Assembly: GCA_947503005.1 (NCBI GenBank)
Contig: CANNCA010000005.1
Coordinates: forward strand, 62,001 to 126,000
From: an uncultured Flavobacteriaceae bacterium
GTDB lineage: Bacteria > Bacteroidota > Bacteroidia > Flavobacteriales > Flavobacteriaceae
DNA: 64,000 nucleotides
Reading direction: 5' to 3'
The notes under the pieces are model-generated. The model was not told where the DNA came from and searched no databases. It saw nothing but the letters and a program-made list of their open reading frames with translations. The position numbers and the translations under genes are program-made. Shown here piece by piece: positions 44,388 to 53,363 of the stretch; the first letter of the stretch is position 1; the number at the start of each line of letters is the position of its first letter.

Positions 44388-45032
44388 ATGGACTATAACA
44401 ACAAAGCCAATGACTATTTCAACCATGAGCGTCCAGAGATGTTGGCTTTTCTTCCTATTACCTGCAAAAGAGCGTTGGATGTAGGCTGCGGAGAAGGCAC
44501 GTTCGCCCTTCAAATCAAAAATAAGCTCGATGCCGAAGTTTGGGGTATAGAATTAATGTCGGAACCAGGCACGGAAGCCAAGAAACACTTGGATAACGTC
44601 TTTGTTGGCCCCTGTGAAAATTTTGTGGATGAACTACCGGAAAACTTCTTCGATGTCATCTATTGTAACGATGTATTGGAACATTTGGTAGACCCATATA
44701 CCTTCTTGAAAAACTTGAAATCGAAGCTGAGCTCGTCAGGTGTTATTATCAGTTCGATTCCGAATATCAGGTATCATGATGCGTTTAAAAAAATCATACT
44801 TCAGAAAAAGTTTGAATATGAAGGGCATGGTATTTTTGATAAAACGCACATGCGTTTTTTCACCAAAAGCAGTATAGAAAAAATGTACACGGATTTAGGA
44901 TATGAAATTATTAGCCATGAGGGAATCAATAGAACACGGTCATTAAAACCCTATCTCTATAACATACCTTTCTTATTTACCGCTATGGATATGTTCTATT
45001 TACAGTATGCCACAGTGGTAAAACGTGCTTAG
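44388..45032 (+). CDS. Class I SAM-dependent methyltransferase
   Basis: A 214-residue methyltransferase. SAM motif I is ALDVGCGEGTFAL at about residue 25, the acidic loop is WGIEL, and motif IV-like IYCNDVLEHLVDP is in place. The C-terminal part (HMRFFTKSSIEKMYTDLGYE) resembles enzymes that methylate sugars or small molecules in surface polysaccharide loci. The substrate is unknown. It begins six bases after guaB, so co-transcription is expected though no functional link is obvious. Confidence 0.88.
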   Translation: MDYNNKANDYFNHERPEMLAFLPITCKRALDVGCGEGTFALQIKNKLDAEVWGIELMSEPGTEAKKHLDNVFVGPCENFVDELPENFFDVIYCNDVLEHLVDPYTFLKNLKSKLSSSGVIISSIPNIRYHDAFKKIILQKKFEYEGHGIFDKTHMRFFTKSSIEKMYTDLGYEIISHEGINRTRSLKPYLYNIPFLFTAMDMFYLQYATVVKRA

Positions 45033-45185
45033 TTGCCTAAAATGTTTTACTTGAAGCCTATATTTGGGCGCTTTGACGAGTATTCATTCCTTCTAATTTC
45101 CTTTTTCTTAAATTTCGTCGAAATTGTGCTACTAAACGCTGCCATTTCTGTTAATCTATTAACCAATATCATTTAAAAAAGGTGT

Positions 45186-47906
45186 ATGTTCTTGAGAATT
45201 CTAGGCTTTATGTTGTTTGGGATTTGTGTTCATGCACAGCAGATCGGTGACTTCACATCAATTGCACCTGGTCCTCAGACTAGTGATTTTTTGATACCAG
45301 CTACACATCGTTTTCAGAAGATAATGGAGGAGGGGGATCCATTGACGGAGGGTGGTGCTTTAATGGGGAATAATGATTTTACCGCTTATGTGCCAATTAA
45401 TGGCAGTAGTGAAAATGGTTATCTGAGCATTAATGCCGAGCGAATTCCCGGTGGTGTTTCAATTCTTGATATCCAATATAATACGGTTACGAGACTTTGG
45501 CAGGTCACTAGGTCTGAAGCAGTTGATTTTAATAGTGTTTTTGCAAGCGCAGCAAATTGTTCGGGTGCCGTTACACCTTGGAACACCATAATTTCTTGTG
45601 AAGAACATACGAGTGCCGATTTACAGAACGACCCTCGCTTTCCCTTTGAGGGGTCAAGAGACTTCAACAATGATGGCTACGATGATTTCGGTTGGGCCAT
45701 AGAAATAGACCCAGTTACAAAAACAATCATAGATCAACCTGGTGGATTAGATGGGCCGGATAAATTATGGGCTATGGGAAACTTCAAACATGAAAACGCC
45801 GCTATTCATAACAACGAACGTACAGTATACCAAGGTGCAGATGCTAATGTTGGATATCTATACAAGTTCGTAGCGAATGGTGCCCGTAATCTAAGCAGTG
45901 GCAGTCTTTATGTGTATAAAGGATCCAAGAGTGGGTCAGGAAACTGGATATTATTGAATAATACTACACAGGAAGAACAAAACTCAACGGTAGCACAAAG
46001 TGCGAACGTGGGGGCAACCGTATTTAATGGTATAGAAGATGTCGAAATTGGCCCGAACGGCTTGATTTATTTTGCGGTTAAGGGCGAAGATCGTGTCTAT
46101 CGCTTTCAAGATTCTGACCCCATTTCAGGAACGACAGTGACACAAATGGAAACTTATGTGGGCAATGCTACCTATACAATTACTCATGAAAATGGTACTT
46201 CAAGTGTCGATTGGGGGGGTGGTAATGATAATATGGCCTTTGATAATGCTGGAAATCTTTGGGTGCTACAAGATGCAGGTAATTTTCAGAATTATATTTG
46301 GGTCGTAGAGAACGGTCATACTCAAAGCAATCCAAAGATAAAAATCTTTGGGCGAACTCCTTTTGGTTCAGAACCGACGGGAATAACGTTTTCTCCTGAC
46401 AATCGATTTCTTTTTATGTCAATTCAACATCCGGATAGTGGAAATAGTAATACAACACAAATTGATGCTGCCGGGAATGCCGTCGGCTTCAATAAGTCAA
46501 TTTCCTTGGTAATCTCACTTCAATCACCTACAGATTTGATTTGGTACCTCGATGCCGATGCTGACGGATATGCCGCAACTGAAACTGTATCCAGTCCCAC
46601 AAGTCCGGGACTGGGTTATACAACTGATGTATTGCCTACCACTGATTGTGATGATAATGATCCAAATGTTAATCCTGATACGATTTGGTATTTAGATTCT
46701 GATGGCGATGGTTTCGCGGACCCGACAACCGTGAAAAGTTGCCAAAGTCCTGGTATTGGGTATACGCTGGTTATTTTGCCTACAACTGATTGTGATGATT
46801 CAGATGCATCAATTAATGCTATTTCCATATGGTATTTGGATTCGGACGGGGACGGCTTTGCTCACCCGACTACTGTAGAAAGTTGTCAAAGTCCTGGCAC
46901 AGGTTATACAAATGAAGTTTTGGCAACGACTGACTGTGATGACTCCGATGCCTCCGTAAATGCATCTTTGACCTGGTACTTGGATTTTGATGGTGACGGC
47001 TTTGCCGAAACAACTACAACTGAGAGTTGCCAAAGCCCTGGCACAGGTTATACAAACGAAGTTTTGCCTACAACCGATTGTGATGATTCAGATGCCTCGA
47101 TTAATGCTATTTCCACATGGTATTTGGATTCGGACGGAGACGGCTTTGCTCACCCGACTACTGTAGAAAGTTGTCAGAGCCCAGGCACAGGTTATACAAA
47201 TGAAGTTTTGCCAACGACTGACTGTAATGATTCCGATGCCTCCGTAAATGCATCTTTGACCTGGTACTTGGATTTTGATGGTGACGGCTTTGCCGAAACA
47301 ACTACAACTGAGAGTTGCCAAAGCCCTGGCACAGGTTATACAAACGAAGTTTTGCCTACAACCGATTGTGATGATTCAGATGCCTCGATTAATGCTATTT
47401 CCACATGGTATTTGGATTCGGACGGAGACGGCTTTGCTCACCCGACTACTGTAGAAAGTTGTCAGAGCCCAGGCACAGGTTATACAAATGAAGTTTTGCC
47501 AACTACAGATTGTGACGATTTTGATGACTCACTGACCATAGAAACACTCTGGTATCTTGATAGTAATAATGACGGCCTTGCCGATGAATTACCAATAAGC
47601 TCTTGCGGTAACCCGGGCTCGGGATATACGAACAAGGTTTTACCAATAAAGGGTGATTTGACCAAGAATGGCCCCATTATCTACCCGAATCCAACGATAA
47701 ATGAGGTAACTGTTTTGCTCGAGAGAACTTATGAAGTGTTCTCTATTCGGATATTTACGCAAGACAGTAAATTGGTACTAGATAAGACGATACGTAATAC
47801 CGATACGATTACACTCAGTCTGACAAATCAACAAGCAGGAGTATATTTTGTTCAAATAAAGTCCGACAACGAACGTGTTGGTCTATACAGGATAATTAAA
47901 ATGTAA
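45186..47906 (+). CDS. Secreted PhoX-like protein with metal-binding-type repeats and T9SS type A tail
   Basis: A 906-residue protein. The signal peptide is about 1-18. Residues 20-440 are a DUF839/PhoX-like beta-propeller: ENAAIHNNERTVYQGADANV, NTIISCEEHTS and EPTGITFSPDNRFLFM match alkaline phosphatase PhoX, a calcium-iron enzyme. Residues 453-830 are eight 48-residue repeats, each with WYLDSDGDGFA and TTDCDDSDAS, resembling the MopE-type putative metal-binding motif. The C-terminus (IIYPNPTINEVTV to YRIIKM) is a type A T9SS sorting domain. It should be a cell-surface or released protein; phosphatase activity is likely but unproven. Confidence 0.88.
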   Translation: MFLRILGFMLFGICVHAQQIGDFTSIAPGPQTSDFLIPATHRFQKIMEEGDPLTEGGALMGNNDFTAYVPINGSSENGYLSINAERIPGGVSILDIQYNTVTRLWQVTRSEAVDFNSVFASAANCSGAVTPWNTIISCEEHTSADLQNDPRFPFEGSRDFNNDGYDDFGWAIEIDPVTKTIIDQPGGLDGPDKLWAMGNFKHENAAIHNNERTVYQGADANVGYLYKFVANGARNLSSGSLYVYKGSKSGSGNWILLNNTTQEEQNSTVAQSANVGATVFNGIEDVEIGPNGLIYFAVKGEDRVYRFQDSDPISGTTVTQMETYVGNATYTITHENGTSSVDWGGGNDNMAFDNAGNLWVLQDAGNFQNYIWVVENGHTQSNPKIKIFGRTPFGSEPTGITFSPDNRFLFMSIQHPDSGNSNTTQIDAAGNAVGFNKSISLVISLQSPTDLIWYLDADADGYAATETVSSPTSPGLGYTTDVLPTTDCDDNDPNVNPDTIWYLDSDGDGFADPTTVKSCQSPGIGYTLVILPTTDCDDSDASINAISIWYLDSDGDGFAHPTTVESCQSPGTGYTNEVLATTDCDDSDASVNASLTWYLDFDGDGFAETTTTESCQSPGTGYTNEVLPTTDCDDSDASINAISTWYLDSDGDGFAHPTTVESCQSPGTGYTNEVLPTTDCNDSDASVNASLTWYLDFDGDGFAETTTTESCQSPGTGYTNEVLPTTDCDDSDASINAISTWYLDSDGDGFAHPTTVESCQSPGTGYTNEVLPTTDCDDFDDSLTIETLWYLDSNNDGLADELPISSCGNPGSGYTNKVLPIKGDLTKNGPIIYPNPTINEVTVLLERTYEVFSIRIFTQDSKLVLDKTIRNTDTITLSLTNQQAGVYFVQIKSDNERVGLYRIIKM
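46542..47660 (+). repeat. Tandem 144-bp repeats in 288-bp higher-order units
   Basis: Eight in-frame 48-codon repeats. Copies three to seven alternate between two subtypes (AHPTTVES and AETTTTES), giving a 288-bp unit: the same sequence recurs at 46831, 47119 and 47407 at exactly 288-bp steps. The 46831 and 47119 copies are almost identical at the DNA level. Repeats one, two and eight are diverged. Confidence 0.92.
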
Positions 47907-47965
47907 AAAGTGATTTTGAAATTCGGAAGAGGCTTACAACGTATAAGTATGCCAAATTGATATTT

Positions 47966-48499
47966 TTATTTACCCTCCCCAACGTAAGTTTTCCAATCTT
48001 TTTCCAAATAAATATCGTCACCAAAATATTTGGCGATATTCAGGAAAGGTTCTGGTTTTTGATAACCTGGCACCGGAGACAACATATTCATTTTTTCATC
48101 AAGAAAGATGGTAGTTGGGTAGCTTAATTTACCCTGCATCAGAGCTGCTGCTAATTCATGATACCCCTTTCTCCCTTGTGGAACAAATTTATAGGTCTTC
48201 CCCTTGAATTCAATAGGTTCTTTTCCTTCCCCATCCAATTTGACCATATAAAAATTTTCCTCCATATAGGCCGCTACGGTAGCGTTCTGAAAAGTATCCT
48301 TGTCCATTTTTTTACACCATCCACACCAATCAGTATAAACATCGACGAAAATTTTCTTTGGATTTTTATCAGTTTCAGCTAGGTTGGCAGCTTCTTCCCA
48401 TGACAACCAAGATACTTCCTGGGCAGAAGTGGTTAAGCCTACCATTCCTATAAAAAAGAATAGCATAACTTTTGCAAATTTTATGGGAAATGGTTTCAT
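47966..48499 (-). CDS. Secreted thioredoxin-family protein (DUF255-like)
   Basis: A 177-residue exported protein with signal peptide (FAKVMLFFFIGMVGLTTSAQ). The thioredoxin fold has the active site TDWCGWCKKMDKDTF and the cis-proline loop SYPTTIFLD. The WCGWC form is typical of periplasmic disulfide reductants such as DsbD C-terminal or DUF255 proteins. It probably keeps periplasmic cysteines reduced or supports cytochrome maturation; the partner is unknown. It is convergent with the PhoX-like gene. Confidence 0.9.
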   Translation of the reverse strand: MKPFPIKFAKVMLFFFIGMVGLTTSAQEVSWLSWEEAANLAETDKNPKKIFVDVYTDWCGWCKKMDKDTFQNATVAAYMEENFYMVKLDGEGKEPIEFKGKTYKFVPQGRKGYHELAAALMQGKLSYPTTIFLDEKMNMLSPVPGYQKPEPFLNIAKYFGDDIYLEKDWKTYVGEGK

Positions 48500-48561
48500 G
48501 TACTGAAATTTTCTTTTGTTAGTCCAAAAAGTATACCAAAACTAACGAAATTTCAGCATCT

Positions 48562-49809
48562 TTATTTTGCCGAGGCCTTTTCCTTTTTAATAGTGAACAA
48601 ATCTTTCACATCGACTTGGTTCTTTAAAAGGTCGTCAAAATTCTCACGTTCACGTATTAAGTAGGACTTACCTTTATACCAAAGGACTTCTGGCGGTCTA
48701 AACCGGGAGTTGTAGTTACTGGCCATAGTAAAACAATACGCACCAGCATTATGGAAACAAAGGATATCTCCCTCTGAAATCTCATTGATTCTGCGGTTAC
48801 TCGCAAAGGTGTCCGTCTCACAGATATAACCCACAACGGAATAAAAGCGTTCTCTGCCTTGAGGGTTGGAAATATTGACAATTTTATGAGAAGCGCCATA
48901 AAGCATAGGTCGAATCAGGTGATTGAAACCTGAGTCGATACTTGCGAAAACGGTTGAGGTTGTTTGCTTGACCACGTTCACTTTCGCTAAAAAATGACCT
49001 GCTTCGCTAACCAAAAATTTCCCCGGTTCGAAAGCCAAGGTCAGTTCTTTACCATATGCTGCGCAGAATTCATTGAAACGTGAAGTCAATTTTTTACCCA
49101 ACTCCTCAATGTTGGTTTCGATATCTCCCTCTTTGTAAGGTACCTTAAACCCACTACCAAAATCAATAAACTCGAGTTTGGCAAAATTCTTCGCTGTTTC
49201 AAATAGTATTTCCGAAGCATATAGAAACACATCGATATCGAGAATATCACTTCCGGTATGCATGTGAATCCCGTTAATATTCATTTTGGTCAAATCAACA
49301 ATCCGTAGCAAATGTGGTATCTGGTGAATACTGATACCAAACTTTGAATCGATATGGCCGACAGAAATATTGGAATTACCACCAGCCATGACATGCGGGT
49401 TGATACGAATACAAACCGGTATATCGGGATGCTTACTTCCGAATTGCTCTAAAATGGAAAGGTTGTCGATATTAATGCGGACACCCAATTTTGCGGCCTC
49501 CTCAATTTCTTCCAAAGAAACTCCATTAGGCGTAAATATGATAGACTCAGGCTTGAAGCCTGCCAGAAGCCCTAACTGTACCTCTTGGATTGAAACGGTG
49601 TCCAAACCACTGCCTAAGCTGTTCATCAGTTTTAAAATAGCAATATTTGATAATGCTTTCGCAGCATAGTTCAATTTCAATTTCTTGACTCCGCTGAAGG
49701 CTGCCGTCAATCGATTGAATTGAGAAATAATTTTTTCCGAATCATAAACGTAGACTGGATCTCCGTATGTTTTTGCGATTTTGAGCAAGTCGGTTTGCTT
49801 CATGTCCAT
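48562..49809 (-). CDS. lysA: Diaminopimelate decarboxylase
   Basis: A 415-residue PLP enzyme making lysine from meso-diaminopimelate. The PLP lysine lies in NYAAKALSN; the glycine-rich phosphate site is in FIDFGSGFKVPYK. The C-terminal barrel has HNAGAYCFTMASNYNSR, with the substrate-binding Cys-free GAY motif. The start at 49809 (MDMKQTD) is chosen over a longer one at 49824. It is divergent from the LON gene across 225 bases, and no lysine riboswitch was recognised there. Confidence 0.93.
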   Translation of the reverse strand: MDMKQTDLLKIAKTYGDPVYVYDSEKIISQFNRLTAAFSGVKKLKLNYAAKALSNIAILKLMNSLGSGLDTVSIQEVQLGLLAGFKPESIIFTPNGVSLEEIEEAAKLGVRINIDNLSILEQFGSKHPDIPVCIRINPHVMAGGNSNISVGHIDSKFGISIHQIPHLLRIVDLTKMNINGIHMHTGSDILDIDVFLYASEILFETAKNFAKLEFIDFGSGFKVPYKEGDIETNIEELGKKLTSRFNEFCAAYGKELTLAFEPGKFLVSEAGHFLAKVNVVKQTTSTVFASIDSGFNHLIRPMLYGASHKIVNISNPQGRERFYSVVGYICETDTFASNRRINEISEGDILCFHNAGAYCFTMASNYNSRFRPPEVLWYKGKSYLIRERENFDDLLKNQVDVKDLFTIKKEKASAK

Positions 49810-50049
49810 CTTAATTTTTACCAAATCTAATTTACTTTATGATGCCTACAAAAAAAAACGAACGAAAAATGAATAATACAACAAATTGTTACAAATAAAA
49901 CAAAGATAGAATTTGTAGCAACCGCACTCGAATTGTATTTTTAACAAAAAAGAATGCGTGATGAAATGATTAATGACTTTTGATGGCGGTGCCTAAATTA
50001 TGAGTGATAATTAACATCATAACCTTGAGAAAAATCAAATAAAAGACAA

Positions 50050-50688
50050 ATGAAATTACCCATGTTTCCGTTGCAGTCTATCTTCTTTCCCGGAGAGACT
50101 GTACCTTTACATATATTTGAAGAACGATACAAGCAGTTGATATGGGATTGCAGAAATGAGGCCACTACCTTCGGCATACCGGTCTACATCAATGATAGTA
50201 TTCATTACGGTGTTGAGGTGCAGCTTGTTGAAGTGGTCAACACTTATGATAATGGTGAAATGGATGTGACCTGTGTTGCTCGTCAGGTATTCAGGCTAGT
50301 GAATTTTGAGACACAAATGGAAGGTAAGCTCTATGCAGGTGGTGATGTTGAATTTCTTGACAATGAAATGGATGGGGATGAAAAAACGAAACTATTTGTA
50401 CTTTCCAAGATTGAAGAACTCTATGGGCTTATGGGGGTGCCTTATACGACAATTCCAGTGGAAAAATATAGCAGTTTCGTTCTTGCCCATAAGATGGGTC
50501 TTTCCTATGAACAGGAGTACGAGCTTTTGCAAATTTCTAAGGAAAGTGAGCGACTTGCGTTCATCAAAAATCATCTTTTGACCACCATTTCTGTTTTGCA
50601 AGAAATCGACCGAACGAAACTCACCATCAAACTCAACGGCGATTTCAAGAACTTTGACCCCTTGGATTTTGATGAATTTAAAATTTAG
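50050..50688 (+). CDS. LON substrate-binding domain protein
   Basis: A 212-residue protein that matches only the N-terminal domain of Lon protease. LPMFPLQSIFFPGETVPLHIFEERY is the typical opening (shown here in part: PLQSIFFPGETVPL), and there is no ATPase or Ser-Lys peptidase domain. Such stand-alone LON/PUA-like proteins may act as adaptors or in stress responses; the role is unknown. It lies alone between lysA and sucC. Confidence 0.9.
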   Translation: MKLPMFPLQSIFFPGETVPLHIFEERYKQLIWDCRNEATTFGIPVYINDSIHYGVEVQLVEVVNTYDNGEMDVTCVARQVFRLVNFETQMEGKLYAGGDVEFLDNEMDGDEKTKLFVLSKIEELYGLMGVPYTTIPVEKYSSFVLAHKMGLSYEQEYELLQISKESERLAFIKNHLLTTISVLQEIDRTKLTIKLNGDFKNFDPLDFDEFKI

Positions 50689-50768
50689 TTACCTGTTTTA
50701 AACTAAGAGCAAGTAAAAATCTACAGAATTTTTGAGCTAGGTTTTCGAATCAACTTTAATTCCAAAGG

Positions 50769-50801
50769 TTGGTGGAAAATGACAACTATTACTTATTTTT
50801 G
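50769..50801 (+). promoter_or_regulatory. sucC promoter
   Basis: TTG at 50769-50771 and TATTTTTG at 50794-50801, spaced 22 bases, fit the Bacteroidota pattern and lie 27 bases before the start. Confidence 0.5.
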
Positions 50802-50828
50802 CCCCGAATCTGATATACCCAATAAAAT

Positions 50829-52022
50829 ATGAATCTTCACGAATACCAAGGAAAAGAAATATTAGCAAGTTTTGGTGTGCGCATTCAGCGCGGTATTGTT
50901 GCCCATAATGCGAAGGAAGCGGTGGATGCCGCAAAGCAATTAACAGCGGAAACTGGTACGGGTTGGCATGTTATCAAAGCTCAGGTTCATGCTGGTGGTC
51001 GTGGTAAAGGAGGTGGGGTCAAATTGGCCAAAAACCTTAAAGAGGTTGAAGAAATTGCCGGTCAAATAATAGGAATGAATTTGATAACACCGCAAACATC
51101 GGCGGAGGGTAAAAAAGTGCACCAGGTATTGATTGCTGAAGATGTTTATTATCCAGGAGACAGCGAGACGAATGAATTTTACATGTCCGTTTTATTGAAT
51201 AGAGGTACCGGGAAGAATATGATTATGTATTCAACAGAAGGAGGAATGGACATTGAAGAAGTAGCTGAAAAAACGCAACACTTGATCTTTACTGAGGAAA
51301 TTGACCCTGCTGTAGGGTTACTTCCTTTTCAAGCTAGAAAGGTTGCCTTCAATTTGGGACTCTCGGGAACTGCTTTTAAAGAAATGACAAAATTCGTTGC
51401 TGCCTTGTACAAAGCATATGTGGAGAGTGATTCGAATATGTTCGAGATAAACCCGGTGCTTAAGACTTCTGATGATAAGATTATGGCGGTGGATGCGAAG
51501 GTGTCTATTGACGATAATGCCCTTTACAGAAGAAAGCAATATGCTGAAATGCGAGATCTACGTGAAGAAAATCCTATTGAGGTAGAAGCTGGAGCTTTGG
51601 GTCTAAATTATGTTGATTTAGACGGAAATGTCGGATGTATGGTGAATGGAGCAGGACTCGCCATGGCTACTATGGATTTAATTAAAATGGCCGGTGGTGA
51701 ACCTGCTAACTTTTTGGATGTCGGTGGTACCGCGGATGCAAAAAGAGTGGAAGAAGCTTTTCGAATTATTTTAAAGGATGATGGTGTAAAAGCGATTCTG
51801 GTGAACATTTTTGGTGGTATTGTACGTTGTGATCGCGTAGCAAACGGCATTGTGGAGGCTTACAAGAATATGGGTGATGCTATTAAAGTACCGATTATCG
51901 TTCGCTTGCAAGGAACCAATGCAGAAATTGCAAAAGAGATTATCGATAACTCCGGTTTGGCAGTACACTCTGCTGTTCAATTTCAAGAAGCGGCAGATAA
52001 AGTGAAAGAAGTTCTGGCGTAA
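50829..52022 (+). CDS. sucC: ADP-forming succinate-CoA ligase beta subunit
   Basis: A 397-residue subunit of the TCA-cycle enzyme converting succinyl-CoA to succinate with ATP formation. The ATP-grasp domain covers residues 1-235 (MNLHEYQGKEILASFGV at the start, VHAGGRGKGGGVKLAKN in the nucleotide loop). The C-terminal CoA-ligase domain has LDVGGTADAKRVEEAF and NIFGGIVRCDRVANG. The sucD alpha subunit is not adjacent, as is common in Bacteroidota. A strong terminator follows. Confidence 0.96.
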   Translation: MNLHEYQGKEILASFGVRIQRGIVAHNAKEAVDAAKQLTAETGTGWHVIKAQVHAGGRGKGGGVKLAKNLKEVEEIAGQIIGMNLITPQTSAEGKKVHQVLIAEDVYYPGDSETNEFYMSVLLNRGTGKNMIMYSTEGGMDIEEVAEKTQHLIFTEEIDPAVGLLPFQARKVAFNLGLSGTAFKEMTKFVAALYKAYVESDSNMFEINPVLKTSDDKIMAVDAKVSIDDNALYRRKQYAEMRDLREENPIEVEAGALGLNYVDLDGNVGCMVNGAGLAMATMDLIKMAGGEPANFLDVGGTADAKRVEEAFRIILKDDGVKAILVNIFGGIVRCDRVANGIVEAYKNMGDAIKVPIIVRLQGTNAEIAKEIIDNSGLAVHSAVQFQEAADKVKEVLA

Positions 52023-52046
52023 AAAGCCATTTACATAATTTGAAAA

Positions 52047-52077
52047 GGGTAATGTTTGAGAAAACATTGCCCTTTTT
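52047..52077 (+). terminator. sucC terminator
   Basis: GGGTAATGTTT (52047-52057) pairs with AAACATTGCCC (52062-52072), with one T-G wobble, and is followed by TTTTT. Confidence 0.9.
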
Positions 52078-52164
52078 CTATTTTTTAGATTTAGAGGCAA
52101 TTTGGGCCTCATACTTTGCTCTCTTCACTTCTACAATATATTTTTCACGCAACGCAAGAATCAT
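52078..52164 (-). CDS. Candidate 28-residue basic small protein
   Basis: ATG at 52162-52164 to TAG at 52078-52080. The product starts MILALREKYIVEVKRAKYEA and ends in a Lys-rich tail, predicted as one amphipathic helix. Its stop directly abuts the sucC terminator hairpin on the opposite side. No family, good promoter or homolog is known to me. It may be chance or a degraded gene end. Confidence 0.2.
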   Translation of the reverse strand: MILALREKYIVEVKRAKYEAQIASKSKK

Positions 52165-52456
52165 TTGAGAATACCAAAATATTTATTCAATCTTTTCATC
52201 CGTGGCTATTTTAAGCTAATATAAAGCACTTTAAGTGTGGAGTAAAGTGTTGATAAACAGATAATTACAAAAATGGTGAACTAATATGCTGCAATAGATA
52301 GATATGTTTGGCTAACCTAAAAGTTTGTTAAAATCAGAAATGTGTGTAACAATTTGATTCATTGGGCGTCTTTATAGCATACATCATCAATCAATTATTA
52401 ATCAAATCCTGAAAAAAATCGACAATCATCGATCAGGGTTAAAAAACAAACGAGTC
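52165..52456. other. A/T-rich intergenic stretch before a small secreted protein gene
   Basis: About 290 bases. It contains short partial repeats (CACTT-T-AAGTG near 52230 and ATCAAT-type runs near 52390) but no clear promoter pair, gene or strong hairpin. The length before a 114-codon gene suggests a long leader or upstream control region. Confidence 0.4.
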
Positions 52457-52801
52457 ATGAGAAAAATTAGTTTTGTACTAGTAGCTGCAATGTTATTAAC
52501 TGCCGGAAGTTCATTTGCGAACGACAACCCAACAAAAAAAGACAAACCTGAAAAAAGCCTTACCGCTCAAATAGGTGATATTTTAAACAACAATAATTTT
52601 ACCGAAAACGAAGAAGGACAAAGAGCCCAAGTTTTGTTCGTGTTGAATGATGATAAAGAAATTGTTGTGCTTTCCGTGGATGCAGATGAGAATAGCTCAT
52701 TAGAAGGTTTTATCAAAAGCAAGTTGAACTACCAAGAAGTTGATTTAGCGAATTACGAAGAAGGAAAAAAATACACAGTCTCAGTACGAGTTGTGATCTA
52801 A
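52457..52801 (+). CDS. Small secreted flavobacterial hypothetical protein
   Basis: A 114-residue protein with a strong signal peptide (RKISFVLVAAMLLTAGSSFA). After a lysine-rich linker (NPTKKDKPEKS) the mature domain has LTAQIGDILNNNNF, RAQVLFVLNDDKEIVVLSVD and SLEGFIKSKLNYQEVD, ending in TVSVRVVI. The pattern resembles small periplasmic energy-transducer-related proteins with a TonB-C-like topology, but this is a guess. The function is unknown. A bidirectional terminator follows. Confidence 0.8.
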   Translation: MRKISFVLVAAMLLTAGSSFANDNPTKKDKPEKSLTAQIGDILNNNNFTENEEGQRAQVLFVLNDDKEIVVLSVDADENSSLEGFIKSKLNYQEVDLANYEEGKKYTVSVRVVI

Positions 52802-52818
52802 ATTTTTGAGTTAGCTAT

Positions 52819-52860
52819 AAAAAGTCCTGAATCCAGTAAAATGGTTTCAGGACTTTTTTT
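52819..52860. terminator. Bidirectional terminator
   Basis: AAAAAGTCCTGAA (52819-52831) pairs with TTCAGGACTTTTTTT (52846-52860). It has T-tracts for both strands and serves the small secreted gene and the convergent DUF1456 gene, whose stop codon lies inside the 3' arm. Confidence 0.88.
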
Positions 52861-53221
52861 TGTTTTTATACTTTATCGGGTCGATATCACTGATAAATTT
52901 CTTTCGTTTGACAGTTGTTTTAGTGTTGCCCTTTACCAAAGGCTGTGCTGTAGGTGCCACAATTTTTTTTATGGATAACACCTCTCCGGGATGTTTTGGG
53001 TTTTCTTTTGTTCCTCGTAAATGAAGAATCAATCCGTTCAAGAAGTTTCGCAAAACTTGATCACCGCATTCCCTATAATTAGGGTGGTCATCCTTTCTAA
53101 AAAACGCACTCAGTTCGCTTTTCGATATTTTGAAGTCCGCCAGCTTAAGAATTTCCACGATTTCATCATCTCGCAGCATAAGGGCAACTCGAAGCTTCTT
53201 AAAAACGTCATTGTTGGTCAT
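52847..53221 (-). CDS. DUF1456 family protein (YehS-like)
   Basis: A 124-residue protein. The open frame extends further upstream, but the start at 53221 is chosen because MTNNDVFKKLRVALML is the family N-terminus and the upstream part lacks family sequence. The DUF1456 unit occurs twice: VFKKLRVALMLRDDEIVEIL and QVLRNFLNGLILHLRG. The C-terminal 40 residues are basic (KTTVKRKKF, KYKNKKKS), suggesting nucleic acid contact. The function of YehS-like proteins is not established. Confidence 0.85.
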   Translation of the reverse strand: MTNNDVFKKLRVALMLRDDEIVEILKLADFKISKSELSAFFRKDDHPNYRECGDQVLRNFLNGLILHLRGTKENPKHPGEVLSIKKIVAPTAQPLVKGNTKTTVKRKKFISDIDPIKYKNKKKS

Positions 53222-53363
53222 ACCTGTCCTTTTTTCGCAAGGTATTACAAATTGTTCTAGTATTTCTTTATCCCTTGATTTTCCTGCATTTTTATACGAA
53301 AATGATACTTTTTCAGTTATCAATAACAGCAATACTGACCTATTTCTGTAACCCCGAAGTGTA

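Noticed and set aside
46542-47660. Regular repeats that might be taken for a CRISPR array
   Set aside because: The 144-bp units are an uninterrupted coding frame inside one large gene and have no unique spacers of CRISPR length.
49825-50049. Possible lysine riboswitch upstream of lysA
   Set aside because: No set of conserved helices could be recognised in this A/T-rich divergent region, and such riboswitches are not expected in Bacteroidota.
51771-52112. A 113-codon minus-strand frame over the end of sucC
   Set aside because: It lies antisense to a highly conserved gene and across its terminator; it has no coding character of its own.
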